In this document: positions 16,054-26,111 of the stretch, in pieces
How positions within the stretch are numbered: the stretch's first letter is position 1
How the letters are laid out: each line of letters starts with the position of its first letter
Source of the DNA: Zestomonas insulae
GTDB taxonomy: Bacteria > Pseudomonadota > Gammaproteobacteria > Pseudomonadales > Pseudomonadaceae
Reading direction: 5' to 3'
Length of the DNA: 64,000 bases
Assembly: GCF_016901015.1 (NCBI RefSeq)
Contig: NZ_JAFEUP010000003.1
Coordinates: forward strand, 186,001 to 250,000
Made by a program: the position numbers and the translations under genes
The notes under the pieces: generated by a model
What the model saw: the letters and a program-made list of their open reading frames with translations, nothing else
What the model was told of the DNA's origin: nothing
Database searches by the model: none

Positions 16054-17256
16054 ATGAATCTGGAAACCCCAAAGAAATTCAGCGGCCTGGTCAGCCAGGC
16101 GCACGAGGTGGCGGCGCAGTTCTTCCGCCCGTTGTCGCGCAAGTACGACCAGGCCGAGCACGCCTACCCGAAGGAACTCGACCTGCTCGCCGCGCTGCTC
16201 GACGGCATGAACGCCGGCTCGCCCGATGCGGTCGGCGCCACCTCGGCGAGCAAGCGCAGCGCCACCGCAGAGGAGGGCATCAAGAACGGCGGCAACCTGG
16301 CCGCGCTGCTCGGCGTGATGGAGCTGTGCTGGGGCGACGTCGGCCTGCTGCTGGCCATGCCGCGCCAGGGCCTGGGCAACGCGGCGATCGCCGCGGTGGC
16401 CAATGACGAGCAGCTGCAGCGCTTTCGCGGCACCTGGGCGGCGATGGCGATCACCGAGCCCGGCTGCGGCTCGGACTCGGCGGCGATCCGTACCACCGCG
16501 GTGAAGGACGGCGACCACTACGTGCTCAATGGCGAGAAAATCTTCGTCACCTCCGGCGAGCGCGCCGACGCGGTGGTGGTCTGGGCGACCCTCGACAAAA
16601 GTCTCGGCCGCGCGGCGATCAAGTCCTTCGTGGTCGAGCACGGCACGCCGGGGATGAGCGTCACCCGCCTGGAGAAGAAGCTCGGCATCAAGGCCTCGGA
16701 CACTGCGGCGATCAGCTTCGTCGACTGCCGCGTGCCGGCGGCCAACCTGCTCGGCAATCCGGAAATCGATGTGCAGAAGGGTTTCGCCGGGGTCATGGAG
16801 ACTTTCGACAACACCCGCCCGCTGGTCGCCGGGATGGCCATCGGTGTAGCCAAGGCGGCGCTCGACCGTACCCGCGAACTGCTCAAGGATGCCTGCGCAT
16901 TCGACTATGCGCGGCCGCTGTTCGCCGTCAGTCACGCCGAGGCGACCCTGTACCGGCTGGAGGCCGAGTGGGAGGCGGCGCGCCTGCTGACCCTGAAGGC
17001 GGCGTGGCTGGCCGACAACCGCCAACCGAACTCCAAGGAGGCGTCGATCGCCAAGGCCAAGGCCGGGCGGGTGGCCAACGAGGTGACCCTGAAGTGCGTG
17101 GAGCTGGCCGGCGCGCTGGGCTACGGCGAGGACGAACTGCTGGAGAAATGGGCGCGCGACTCGAAGATCCTCGACATCTTCGAAGGCACCCAGCAGATCC
17201 AGTTGCTGATCGTCGCCCGCCGCCTGCTCGGCAAGAGTTCCAGTGAGCTGAAGTAA
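16054..17256 (+). CDS. acyl-CoA dehydrogenase
   Basis: The 400-aa protein has a complete acyl-CoA dehydrogenase architecture. It shows WAAMAITEPGCGSDSAAIRTTA in the flavin-binding region, LNGEKIFVTSGERAD, LEKKLGIKASDTAAISF, and the C-terminal KILDIFEGTQQIQ with catalytic Glu377. It oxidises an acyl-CoA using FAD and passes electrons to ETF; the chain length cannot be judged. AGGAGG at 16044-16049 is four bases from ATG 16054, while the alternative ATG 16051 is too close. It follows the catalytically altered paralogue by 45 bp, the PA4995-PA4994 arrangement, so the two are likely co-expressed. Confidence 0.9.
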   Translation: MNLETPKKFSGLVSQAHEVAAQFFRPLSRKYDQAEHAYPKELDLLAALLDGMNAGSPDAVGATSASKRSATAEEGIKNGGNLAALLGVMELCWGDVGLLLAMPRQGLGNAAIAAVANDEQLQRFRGTWAAMAITEPGCGSDSAAIRTTAVKDGDHYVLNGEKIFVTSGERADAVVVWATLDKSLGRAAIKSFVVEHGTPGMSVTRLEKKLGIKASDTAAISFVDCRVPAANLLGNPEIDVQKGFAGVMETFDNTRPLVAGMAIGVAKAALDRTRELLKDACAFDYARPLFAVSHAEATLYRLEAEWEAARLLTLKAAWLADNRQPNSKEASIAKAKAGRVANEVTLKCVELAGALGYGEDELLEKWARDSKILDIFEGTQQIQLLIVARRLLGKSSSELK

Positions 17257-17281
17257 CCCGCTGTTGCTGACCATCCGGAGC

Positions 17282-17305
17282 GCCCGCAGACAAGGTGTCG
17301 CGGGC
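17282..17305. other. GC-rich hairpin 3' of acyl-CoA dehydrogenase
   Basis: GCCCGC (17282-17287) pairs with GCGGGC (17300-17305), with an inner GACA/TGTC stem and one bulged A. It lies 26 bp after the stop in the gap between convergent genes. There is no T-tract, so it may protect 3' ends or assist termination rather than act as a classic terminator. Confidence 0.4.
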
Positions 17306-17383
17306 CTCTGGGCTGCCGGGTTTCCGCTATGTGGGAGATGCCACCAAGAGCCTAACAAACTGTTTTTGCAGGGAAAAACCGCG

Positions 17384-17404
17384 CCTGTACGAAAAACGTA
17401 CAGG
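17384..17404. repeat. perfect inverted repeat in the 17257-17501 gap
   Basis: CCTGTACG (17384-17391) and CGTACAGG (17397-17404) form a perfect 8-bp stem with an AAAAA loop. The 245-bp gap between convergent genes also holds the hairpin at 17282-17305 and a DnaA-box-like TTATCCACA at 17452-17460. No coding sequence was recognised in the gap. Confidence 0.5.
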
Positions 17405-17501
17405 GCCCGTCGCGCCCCGCCCAGCCGGGCCTGCAGCGGCCTGCGCCCATGTTATCCACAGCTCGCTCCACAGTTTCCGTGGGTAACTCGACGCGGCGCC
17501 G

Positions 17502-18443
17502 CTAGGCCAGGCTGAGCAGCTTGCGGGCGCGCTCGGCGAGGCGTTTGACCGGGCCCTTGCGCGGTGGCGTGAGGTGCTGCTGGGCGACCCAGTCCTTCCA
17601 GCGAATCCGCTCGTCGCGCACCAGCCAGCCGTCCTGCGGCGCGAAGCTTTCCGCCAGCCACACGCCGCGCGTGCTGGCACTGCTCAGCTTGCCGTGGCGC
17701 AGGGTCAGCAGCTCGGCGGTGGGTTTGCCTTGGGCCAGCGGGATCAGGTACAGATCGGGTTGGCGGCGGTCGAGGCGGGCGATCAGCTCGCCGGCTTCGA
17801 GGCGTTCGTCGACGTGCAGCAGGCTGAGCTGGCGGACTTCCTTGGGCAGCTCCAGGTGCAGGTCGTAGACCAGTTGCAGCGAGGCGGTCGGCAGGTGCAC
17901 GTAGGCGCGCGGCCGCTCCAGCAGCGCCAGGTTGCCGCAGCGCACTTGGCGCGCCGAGCCGGACAGCGGGCTCAGGCGGAAATGCACGCTCTCGCGGTAG
18001 CGCAGCACGCTCTGGTACGGCGCCGGCAGCCAGGTGTCGCCGAAGCGCCCGCTGAGCCAGCCCTCCGGGGTTTCCACCAGGCATTCCTCGGCCACTTCGT
18101 GGATCGCGGTGAGCAGCGGCAGGTTCAGTTCGTGGGCCGGCACGTAGCCAGAGATCAGCTTGAGCACCACGTCGCCGCGGTCGCTGCGCCGCTGGCGCAC
18201 CAACACCCAGTAGTCGCGACCCTGCCAGGTCAGGGTGACGCGCACCGAGACGCCGAGGTTGGCCAGTTCGGCGGCGAAGTGTTCGGCGTCGGGCACCGTC
18301 AGCGGCCGGCGCCGCTCGAGCATCTGGGTGAAATTCAACGGCAGGCCGAGGCTCTGATAGCTCAGGCCATCGGCGTTGGCTTCGACGAACAGCGGCAGCG
18401 TCTTGAACGCGTTGGGGTCCTTGCGGGCGAGGATTCGCGGCAT
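17502..18443 (-). CDS. uncharacterised protein with degenerate Nudix-like motif
   Basis: The 313-aa soluble protein is at the PA4993 position; I do not recognise a characterised family. Residues 99-122 resemble a Nudix box: Gly99, five residues, Glu105, then a nine-residue gap (seven is usual), and HEVAEEC at 115-121 in place of REUxEEx. The surrounding order, a beta-rich N-terminal half (TWQGRDYWVLVRQRR) before the box, would fit a Nudix fold. ATG 18443 has AAGGAG about six bases upstream. It lies 31 bp after the aldo/keto reductase gene in the same direction. There is no signal peptide or membrane segment. Function is unknown. Confidence 0.75.
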   Translation of the reverse strand: MPRILARKDPNAFKTLPLFVEANADGLSYQSLGLPLNFTQMLERRRPLTVPDAEHFAAELANLGVSVRVTLTWQGRDYWVLVRQRRSDRGDVVLKLISGYVPAHELNLPLLTAIHEVAEECLVETPEGWLSGRFGDTWLPAPYQSVLRYRESVHFRLSPLSGSARQVRCGNLALLERPRAYVHLPTASLQLVYDLHLELPKEVRQLSLLHVDERLEAGELIARLDRRQPDLYLIPLAQGKPTAELLTLRHGKLSSASTRGVWLAESFAPQDGWLVRDERIRWKDWVAQQHLTPPRKGPVKRLAERARKLLSLA

Positions 18444-18474
18444 CTCGGCTCCTTCGCCGGCCGCGGTGTGCGGC

Positions 18475-19287
18475 CTAGCGTGTTGTTCTGATCACTTGCG
18501 CGGCGGTCGCGACATTATGGGACAGATGCAGCGGATTGATGGTTCCGACTATCGCGCTGGCGACGCCGGGGTGAGCGAAGATCAGCTCGAAGCTGGCGCG
18601 CACCGGATCGACCCCGGGCGCCAGACAGGCGTGTCCGCTGGCCAGGGCCTTCTTGATCAGGATGGCTTTACCCAGGTGCGCGGCCTCATCGAGCACCGCG
18701 CGTTCGGCTTGCTCGGCAAGATTGTAGGTGACCATCGCGCAATCGCCGTCGCGCAGCGCCAGTTTTCCGCCGGCGACGGTCTTGCCGGAGAGGCCGAAGG
18801 CGCGAATCTTGCCCTCGGCCTTCAGCACGGCGAGGGTCGGGTAGACCTCGCCCTGTTCGAGGATGGCCAGGTCGTTGCCGTCGGAGTGCACCAGCACCAG
18901 GTCGATCACGTCGGTCTCCAGGCGGCGCAGGCTGCGCTCCACCGAGCGGCGGGTGTGCGCGGCGGAGAAGTCGAAGTGCGACTGGCCGGCGTCGAACTCT
19001 TCGCCGACTTTGCTGACGATCACCCAGTCGTGGCGCTGGCCGCGCAGCAGCGGGCCGAGACGTTCCTCGCTGCGGCCGTAGGCCGGTGCGGTGTCGAGCA
19101 GGTTGATGCCCAGCTCGCGGGCCAGGTCGAGCAGCTGGCGGGCGCCCTGGTCATCGGGGATGACGAAGCCGTTGGGGTACTTCACCCCCTGGTCGCGGCC
19201 GAGCTTGACGGTGCCCAGGCCGAGCGGCGAGACACGCAGGCCGGTGGCGCCGAGCGGGCGGTGCAGGTCGTGCAGGCTGTCGCTCAT
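18475..19287 (-). CDS. aldo/keto reductase
   Basis: The 270-aa TIM-barrel NAD(P)H oxidoreductase carries the catalytic tetrad in context: Asp and Tyr in LLDTAPAYGRSEE, Lys in VIVSKVG, and His in LVLVHSDG. It ends with FAHPGVASAIVGTINPLHL, the cofactor-binding region. The reading frame is open far upstream, but the ATG at 19287 overlaps the stop of the FAD oxidoreductase gene by 4 bp, and the family N-terminus (LGATGLRVSPLGLGT) begins here. It is coupled to an FAD-dependent oxidoreductase, so the pair may act in one redox pathway. The substrate is unknown. It is at the PA4992 position. Confidence 0.9.
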   Translation of the reverse strand: MSDSLHDLHRPLGATGLRVSPLGLGTVKLGRDQGVKYPNGFVIPDDQGARQLLDLARELGINLLDTAPAYGRSEERLGPLLRGQRHDWVIVSKVGEEFDAGQSHFDFSAAHTRRSVERSLRRLETDVIDLVLVHSDGNDLAILEQGEVYPTLAVLKAEGKIRAFGLSGKTVAGGKLALRDGDCAMVTYNLAEQAERAVLDEAAHLGKAILIKKALASGHACLAPGVDPVRASFELIFAHPGVASAIVGTINPLHLSHNVATAAQVIRTTR

Positions 19288-20459
19288 GGCAGCAGCTCCT
19301 CCCACACCGGCGGCGCCAGCGGCGGTCGCGGCAGGGCCGGTAGCGCCGTGGCGGGCTGCGGCTGCACGCCATCGCGGGCCAGGCTGGCCAGCACACGGTC
19401 GGCGAAGTCCGGGGCCAGCGCCAGTTTGGTCGGCCAGCCGACCAGCAGGCGGCCCTGCTCGGCGAGGAACGCGTTGTCCGGGCGCACCAGGCCGGACTGC
19501 GCCGGCTCGGCGCGGTCGACGCGCAGGGTGGCAAAGCGCGCGTCGGCCAGGTCGATCCACGGCAGCAGGTTGCTCAGCTCCTTGCGCGCGGCGGCGATCT
19601 GCGCGGCCTCGTCGCGGGCCACGCCGTCGGCCTCGGCGATGTCGCCGCCGAGGTACCATACCCACTGGCCATCGGCCGCCGGGTGACTGGTCACGGTGAT
19701 CCGCGGCTTCGGTCCGCCGCCCAGGCAGTGGGCGTACAGCGGCTTCAGCTGGCGGCCCTTGACCAGCACCATGTGCAGCGGCCGGCGCTGCTGGGCCGGG
19801 CGCTCGAGGCCGAGTTCGGCGAGCAGCGCCTGGTTGCCGGCGCCGGCGCTGAGCACGATGCGCTGGGCGCGGATCGCCCGGCCATCGACCTGCAGGCCGA
19901 CCAACTGGTCGCCGTCGCGCAGCGGGGTGATGGCCTGGCCAGCGAGCAGGCTGTCGCCGGCCAACTCGGCGAGCCGTGCGATCAGGCTGGGTACGTCGAG
20001 CACCAGTTCGTTGAGGCGATAAACCTTGCCCTTGAAGGCCGGGTCCTGCAGCGCCGGTGGCAGCTGCGCGCCCTTGACCTGGTCGACGCGGGTGCGCATC
20101 GCCTTGCTGGCGAAGAAGCTGGTCAGGTTGCCGGCCAGGGTGCCCGGCGACCACAGGTAGTGCGCGTCGGAGAGCAGACGCACGCCGCTCAGGTCCAGTT
20201 CGCCGTCGCCGGCCAACGCCTCGCGCCAGCGCCGTGGCATGTCACCGATGGCTTCCGCCGAGCCGGTCAGCGCGCCGTGCAGGGCGTACTTGGCGCCGCC
20301 GTGGATGATCCCCTGTGACTTCACGCTCTGCCCGCCGCCCAGGCTGGCGCTCTCCACCAGCACGGTGGCGAAGCCCTGGCGGCGCAGGCGCGCGTTCAGC
20401 CACAGGCCGGCGATGCCGCCGCCGATGATCAGCACGTCAGTGGAAAGGGCGTCGGACAT
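19284..20459 (-). CDS. FAD-dependent oxidoreductase (DAO family)
   Basis: The 391-aa protein starts with the dinucleotide-binding motif VLIIGGGIAGLWLNARLRRQG. It continues like D-amino-acid/glycerol-3-phosphate oxidase relatives, with GIIHGGAKYALHG near residue 50, IVLSAGAGNQALL in the middle, and a late GRLLVGWPTKLALAPDF segment. The substrate is unknown. The stop overlaps the aldo/keto reductase start as ATGA. It is at the PA4991 position, 48 bp after the emrE gene. No transmembrane segment or signal sequence is evident, so it should be cytoplasmic. Confidence 0.85.
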   Translation of the reverse strand: MSDALSTDVLIIGGGIAGLWLNARLRRQGFATVLVESASLGGGQSVKSQGIIHGGAKYALHGALTGSAEAIGDMPRRWREALAGDGELDLSGVRLLSDAHYLWSPGTLAGNLTSFFASKAMRTRVDQVKGAQLPPALQDPAFKGKVYRLNELVLDVPSLIARLAELAGDSLLAGQAITPLRDGDQLVGLQVDGRAIRAQRIVLSAGAGNQALLAELGLERPAQQRRPLHMVLVKGRQLKPLYAHCLGGGPKPRITVTSHPAADGQWVWYLGGDIAEADGVARDEAAQIAAARKELSNLLPWIDLADARFATLRVDRAEPAQSGLVRPDNAFLAEQGRLLVGWPTKLALAPDFADRVLASLARDGVQPQPATALPALPRPPLAPPVWEELLP

Positions 20460-20507
20460 GGGGCGACTCGTCTGGCTGGTGAACAGGCCGGCAGTATATC
20501 GCGCGGT

Positions 20508-20837
20508 TCAGTGGCTGCTGCTGGAGAACAGGTTGATCACCAGCACGCCGCCGATGATCAGGCCGATGCCGAGCATGGCCGGCAGGTCAAGGCGCTGGCC
20601 GTAGAGGAACAGCGCGGCGATGCTCACCAGGACGATGCCGAGCCCCGACCAGATGGCGTAGACGATACCCACCGGCAGGCTGCGCATGACCAGGATCAGC
20701 ATCCAGAACGACAGCACGTAGCCGCAGATCACCAGCGCCAGCGGCAGCGGGGTGGACAGGCCCTTGACCGCCTTCAGCGAACTGGTGGCGATGACTTCGG
20801 CGACGATGGCGATGGCGAGGTAGGCGTACGGGCCCAT
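20508..20837 (-). CDS. emrE: small multidrug resistance exporter EmrE
   Basis: The 109-aa four-helix membrane protein has the essential proton/drug-binding Glu14 in helix 1 (LAIAIVAEVIATSSLK), Tyr40, Tyr60 and Trp63 (VYAIWSGLG). These match the key EmrE residues by number. SMR exporters work as antiparallel dimers that exchange protons for quaternary cations such as methyl viologen or ethidium. ATG 20837 follows a GGAGAG Shine-Dalgarno. The position matches P. aeruginosa PA4990, the known EmrE there. It is divergent from waaA, with 88 bp between the starts. Confidence 0.93.
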   Translation of the reverse strand: MGPYAYLAIAIVAEVIATSSLKAVKGLSTPLPLALVICGYVLSFWMLILVMRSLPVGIVYAIWSGLGIVLVSIAALFLYGQRLDLPAMLGIGLIIGGVLVINLFSSSSH

Positions 20838-20925
20838 GGGCGGCTCTCCTGAAAACAGCCGGCATTCTAGACTGCCGCGCCGGTGCGGTCGCCATCGCCG
20901 CCGCGGCACGCTAAGCTGCGCCGCC

Positions 20926-22218
20926 ATGAATCGACACCTTTATACCCTGCTGTTTCACCTCGGCCTGCCGCTGGTTGGCCTGCGTCTGTACCTGCGCTCG
21001 CGCAAGGCGCCGGCCTACGCCCAACGCATCGGCGAGCGCTTCGCCCTCGGCCTGCCGGCGCTCAAGCCGGGCGGCATCTGGGTGCACGCGGTGTCGGTGG
21101 GCGAGAGCATCGCCGCCGCGCCGATGATCCGCGGCCTGCTCGAACGCCACCCGGACCTGCCGATCACTATCACCTGCATGACGCCGACCGGCTCCGAGCG
21201 CATCCAGGCGCTGTTCCCCGCTGCGCAGTACGGTGGCCGCGTGCAGCACTGCTACCTGCCCTATGACCTGCCGTGGGCGGCGGCGCGCCTGCTCGATCGG
21301 CTGCAGCCGCAGCTCGCGGTGATCATGGAAACCGAGCTGTGGCCCAACCACATTCACCAGTGCGCCCGGCGTGGCGTGCCGGTGGCGCTGGCCAATGCGC
21401 GGCTGTCCGAGCGCTCGGCGCGCGGCTATGCACGGTTCGCCGGACTGACCCGGCCGATGCTCGCCGAACTCGACTGGCTGGCGGTGCAGACCGAGGCCGA
21501 GGCCGCGCGTTTCCGCCAGCTCGGCGCGCGCCCGGGGCGGGTCGCGGTGACCGGCTCGATCAAGTTCGACCTGCACCTCGACCCGGCGCTGAGCGCGCGC
21601 GCCACCGCGCTGCGTGCCGAATGGGGCGCCGCCGCTCGGCCGGTGTGGATCGCCGCCAGCACCCACGCCGGCGAAGACGAGATCGTCCTCGACGCGCACC
21701 GCGCGCTGCTCGAGCACCAGCCAGACGCGCTGCTGATTCTGGTGCCGCGCCATCCGGAGCGCTTCGACGCGGTCGACGCCCTGTGTCGCCAGCGCAACTT
21801 CGCCACCCGCCGGCGCTCGCGCGGCGAGGCGGTGAACGCCGACACCCAGGTGCTGCTCGGCGACACCATGGGCGAGCTGCTGTTCCTGTATGCGCTGGCC
21901 GACCTGGCCTTCGTCGGCGGCAGCCTGGTGGCCAATGGCGGGCACAACCTGCTCGAGCCGGCGGCGCTGGGCAAGCCGGTGCTGAGCGGGCCGCACCTGT
22001 TCAACTTCCTCGACATCGCCGCGCAGCTGCGCGATGCCGGCGCCTTGCTGGAGGTCGCCGATGCGCCGGCGCTGAGCCAGGCGCTGCAGCGCCTGTGGGC
22101 GCAGCCGCAGGCCGGAGAGGCGATGAGTGCGGCAGGGCTGGGCGTACTGCAGGCTAACCAGGGGGCGCTGGCGCGCTTGCTGGATGGCCTCGATGGGCTG
22201 CTGGTGGCGGGCGGCTGA
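20926..22218 (+). CDS. waaA: Kdo transferase
   Basis: WaaA adds Kdo residues from CMP-Kdo to lipid IVA at the inner membrane. The 430-aa protein has the N-terminal membrane anchor (LYTLLFHLGLPLVGLRLYLR), then GIWVHAVSVGESIAAAP, TCMTPTGSERI and METELWPN with the catalytic Glu region. The C-terminal GT-B half has VTGSIKFDL, LVPRHPERF, LGDTMGELLFLYALAD and NGGHNLLEPAALGKPV. Length and motifs match KdtA/WaaA well. The ATG at 20926 gives the normal N-terminus; the open frame starting at 20836 overlaps the emrE promoter region and is ignored. A bidirectional terminator follows the stop. Confidence 0.95.
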   Translation: MNRHLYTLLFHLGLPLVGLRLYLRSRKAPAYAQRIGERFALGLPALKPGGIWVHAVSVGESIAAAPMIRGLLERHPDLPITITCMTPTGSERIQALFPAAQYGGRVQHCYLPYDLPWAAARLLDRLQPQLAVIMETELWPNHIHQCARRGVPVALANARLSERSARGYARFAGLTRPMLAELDWLAVQTEAEAARFRQLGARPGRVAVTGSIKFDLHLDPALSARATALRAEWGAAARPVWIAASTHAGEDEIVLDAHRALLEHQPDALLILVPRHPERFDAVDALCRQRNFATRRRSRGEAVNADTQVLLGDTMGELLFLYALADLAFVGGSLVANGGHNLLEPAALGKPVLSGPHLFNFLDIAAQLRDAGALLEVADAPALSQALQRLWAQPQAGEAMSAAGLGVLQANQGALARLLDGLDGLLVAGG

Positions 22219-22251
22219 ACGGGATCACCTAGCGCCAGACATCGCGCGCAG

Positions 22252-22280
22252 AAAAAAGCCCGACGTGTGTCGGGCTTTTT
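22252..22280. terminator. bidirectional intrinsic terminator between waaA and tolC
   Basis: AGCCCGAC (22257-22264) and GTCGGGCT (22269-22276) form a stem with a GTGT loop. It is flanked by A6 on the left and T5 on the right, so it can stop transcripts from both convergent genes. Confidence 0.92.
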
Positions 22281-22283
22281 CGT

Positions 22284-23732
22284 TTACTGCGCCCGCGTGT
22301 TGCGGATCTGCGCTTCGCTGGCGGCGGTCAGGTCCGGCGGCAGGAAGTCCCGGTCCGGGTTGTAGTCCGGCTTGAGGTATCGCGCCAGGGCTTCCAGGTC
22401 GGCCGGGCTGAGGGTGCCGGCGACCTGCTTGAGGCGCAGGTTGTCGAGGATGTAGTCGTAGCGCGCGTCGTTGTAGTTGCGCACCGAGCTGTACAGCTGG
22501 CGCTGCGCATCCAGCACGTCGACGATGTTGCGCGTACCGACCTGGTAGCCGACTTCGGTGGCTTCCAGAGCGCTCTGGTTGGAAATGATCGACTGCTTGC
22601 GCGCCGACACGGTTTCCACGTCGGTGTTCACCGCGCGGTGCAGGTCACGGGTGTTCTGCACCACCTGGCGGCGCAGGCTCTCGCGCTGCTGCTCGGACTG
22701 GTTCAGGCGCGCATAGGCTTCGCGCGCTTGCGAGCTGATCAACCCGCCGCTGTAGATCGGGATGTTCAGCTGCAGGCCGATGCTGCGCTGTTCGACGTCA
22801 CCGTTGTAGCGAACCCCCGGGTTGGCGTCGCTGTTGGTGAAGCCCAGCGCGTCGTTGTCGCCTTTCTGGTACTGGGCGACGGCGTCGAGGGTCGGCGCGT
22901 GGCCGGCCTTGCGCTGGCGCAGGGTTTCTTCGGCGGCATCCACGGCGTGGTTGCTGGCCAGCAGGTTGAGGTTCTGCTGGGCGGCGGTGTCGACCCAGGC
23001 CTTGGCGTCGTTCGGCGACGGCGCCAGCACCGGCAGGCTGTGCTTGATGCCTTCCAGCGCGTTGTAGTCGCGGTTGGTCAGGGTGGTCAGCGCCTGGAAG
23101 GCGTCGTCCACGGCGCGCTGGGCGAGAATCCGGTTGGCCCGCGCGGTGTCGTAGCCGGCCTGGGCTTCGAGCACGTCGGTCTTGTCGGAGAGGCCGACAT
23201 CGAAGCGTTCGTTGGCCTGGTCGAGCTGGCGCTTGAACGCCGCTTCCTCGGCCTTGGTCGAGGCCAGGGTGTCCTGGGCGCGCAGCACGGCGAAGTAGGT
23301 TTGCGCGCTCTGCAGGATCAGGTTCTGTTCGGTGGCCGACAGTTGCAGGGCAGCCTGCTCGTCGACTTCCTTGGCGGCCTTGAGCTGGAACCAGCGGTCG
23401 GCGCGGAAGATCGGCTGGCTGAGGGTTGCCTGGTACACGGTACCGCTGCGCGACAGCGACGGGTCGCCGACTGAGGTTTCCACGTCGGTGCGGGTGTCGG
23501 TCAGGTTGGCGCCGCCGTTGATCTGCGGCAGCAGGCCGGAACGCGCCTGCGGCACGATTTCCTTGGTGGCTTCGTAGTCGGCGCGGGCGGCGGCGAGGTC
23601 GGCGTTATTTCTTACGGCTTCCTGATAGACGCTGACCAGGTCGGTCTTGGCAGTCAGGGGGGCGGTATCTGCCCAGGCCAATCCATTGGATGCGGCGGCC
23701 ACGGCGAGTGCCAGGGAGAGTCTGCGCAGCAT
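22284..23732 (-). CDS. tolC: TolC-family outer-membrane channel
   Basis: The 482-aa protein begins with a signal peptide (MLRRLSLALAVAAASNGLAWA). It contains the duplicated long-helix pattern of TolC channels, including KTDLVSVYQEAVRNNADLAAA and VGLSDKTDVLEAQAGYDTA, with the second repeat mirrored at YQVGTRNIVDVLDAQRQLY. TolC forms a trimeric outer-membrane and periplasmic tunnel serving type I secretion and efflux systems. Position matches OpmH (PA4974), the closest TolC homologue of P. aeruginosa. No inner-membrane partner is encoded nearby, so it probably serves several transporters. It is convergent with waaA and divergent from thiC. Confidence 0.93.
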   Translation of the reverse strand: MLRRLSLALAVAAASNGLAWADTAPLTAKTDLVSVYQEAVRNNADLAAARADYEATKEIVPQARSGLLPQINGGANLTDTRTDVETSVGDPSLSRSGTVYQATLSQPIFRADRWFQLKAAKEVDEQAALQLSATEQNLILQSAQTYFAVLRAQDTLASTKAEEAAFKRQLDQANERFDVGLSDKTDVLEAQAGYDTARANRILAQRAVDDAFQALTTLTNRDYNALEGIKHSLPVLAPSPNDAKAWVDTAAQQNLNLLASNHAVDAAEETLRQRKAGHAPTLDAVAQYQKGDNDALGFTNSDANPGVRYNGDVEQRSIGLQLNIPIYSGGLISSQAREAYARLNQSEQQRESLRRQVVQNTRDLHRAVNTDVETVSARKQSIISNQSALEATEVGYQVGTRNIVDVLDAQRQLYSSVRNYNDARYDYILDNLRLKQVAGTLSPADLEALARYLKPDYNPDRDFLPPDLTAASEAQIRNTRAQ

Positions 23733-23765
23733 GTGGGGCAGTCCTACTAATGAAGGAGAGAGGCA

Positions 23766-23794
23766 AGGCTACGGGGCGCATCGGAGAGGGTCAA
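23766..23794 (-). promoter_or_regulatory. candidate sigma-70 promoter for tolC
   Basis: On the minus strand TTGACC (23794-23789) is followed after 17 bp by TAGCCT (23771-23766). The -35 matches five of six consensus bases; the -10 is weak. It lies about 35 bp before the tolC start. Confidence 0.4.
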
Positions 23795-23917
23795 GCCGCC
23801 CTGGCGCCGGCCTGAGTGTAGTTTGTGGCAAGCTTTGTTGCTTGCGCGCAACAATCGGCGTAAAGGTGGCTGCGTGGTCATTTGCCGACGCATGGTTCGC
23901 GGTTTTTGACCGGGAGG

Positions 23918-23947
23918 TTGGTTTTCTGCGCGCGCCTTGTTTAGACT
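23918..23947 (+). promoter_or_regulatory. candidate sigma-70 promoter for the thiC leader
   Basis: TTGGTT (23918-23923), 18 bp, then TAGACT (23942-23947). The predicted start near 23954 falls exactly where the P1 stem of the TPP riboswitch begins, which supports the assignment. The 412 bp between tolC and thiC hold two divergent promoters, the riboswitch and the leader hairpins. Confidence 0.55.
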
Positions 23948-23954
23948 GGCCGCG

Positions 23955-26028
<2,074 letters not shown>

Positions 26029-26042
26029 CGATGGCGGTCGCG

Positions 26043-26067
26043 ACGCGCCGGTGATCCGCCGGCGCGT
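26043..26067. other. perfect hairpin between thiC and cytX
   Basis: ACGCGCCGG (26043-26051) and CCGGCGCGT (26059-26067) form a 9-bp perfect stem with a 7-base loop. C-rich rather than T-rich sequence follows, so it is not a classic terminator. It may protect or attenuate the thiC transcript before cytX. Confidence 0.5.
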
Positions 26068-26111
26068 TGCCCCCCCCACCTTTACTTCATCAATTCTTCG
26101 GATAACCGATC

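Noticed and set aside
17452..17460. DnaA box as evidence for a replication origin
   Set aside because: One box only, no dnaA/dnaN/gidA neighbours and no AT-rich unwinding region. It is kept only as a low-interest observation.
18475..20154. Extended aldo/keto reductase start giving 559 residues
   Set aside because: The extra N-terminus is out-of-frame FAD oxidoreductase sequence. ATG 19287 gives the family start and a 4-bp overlap.
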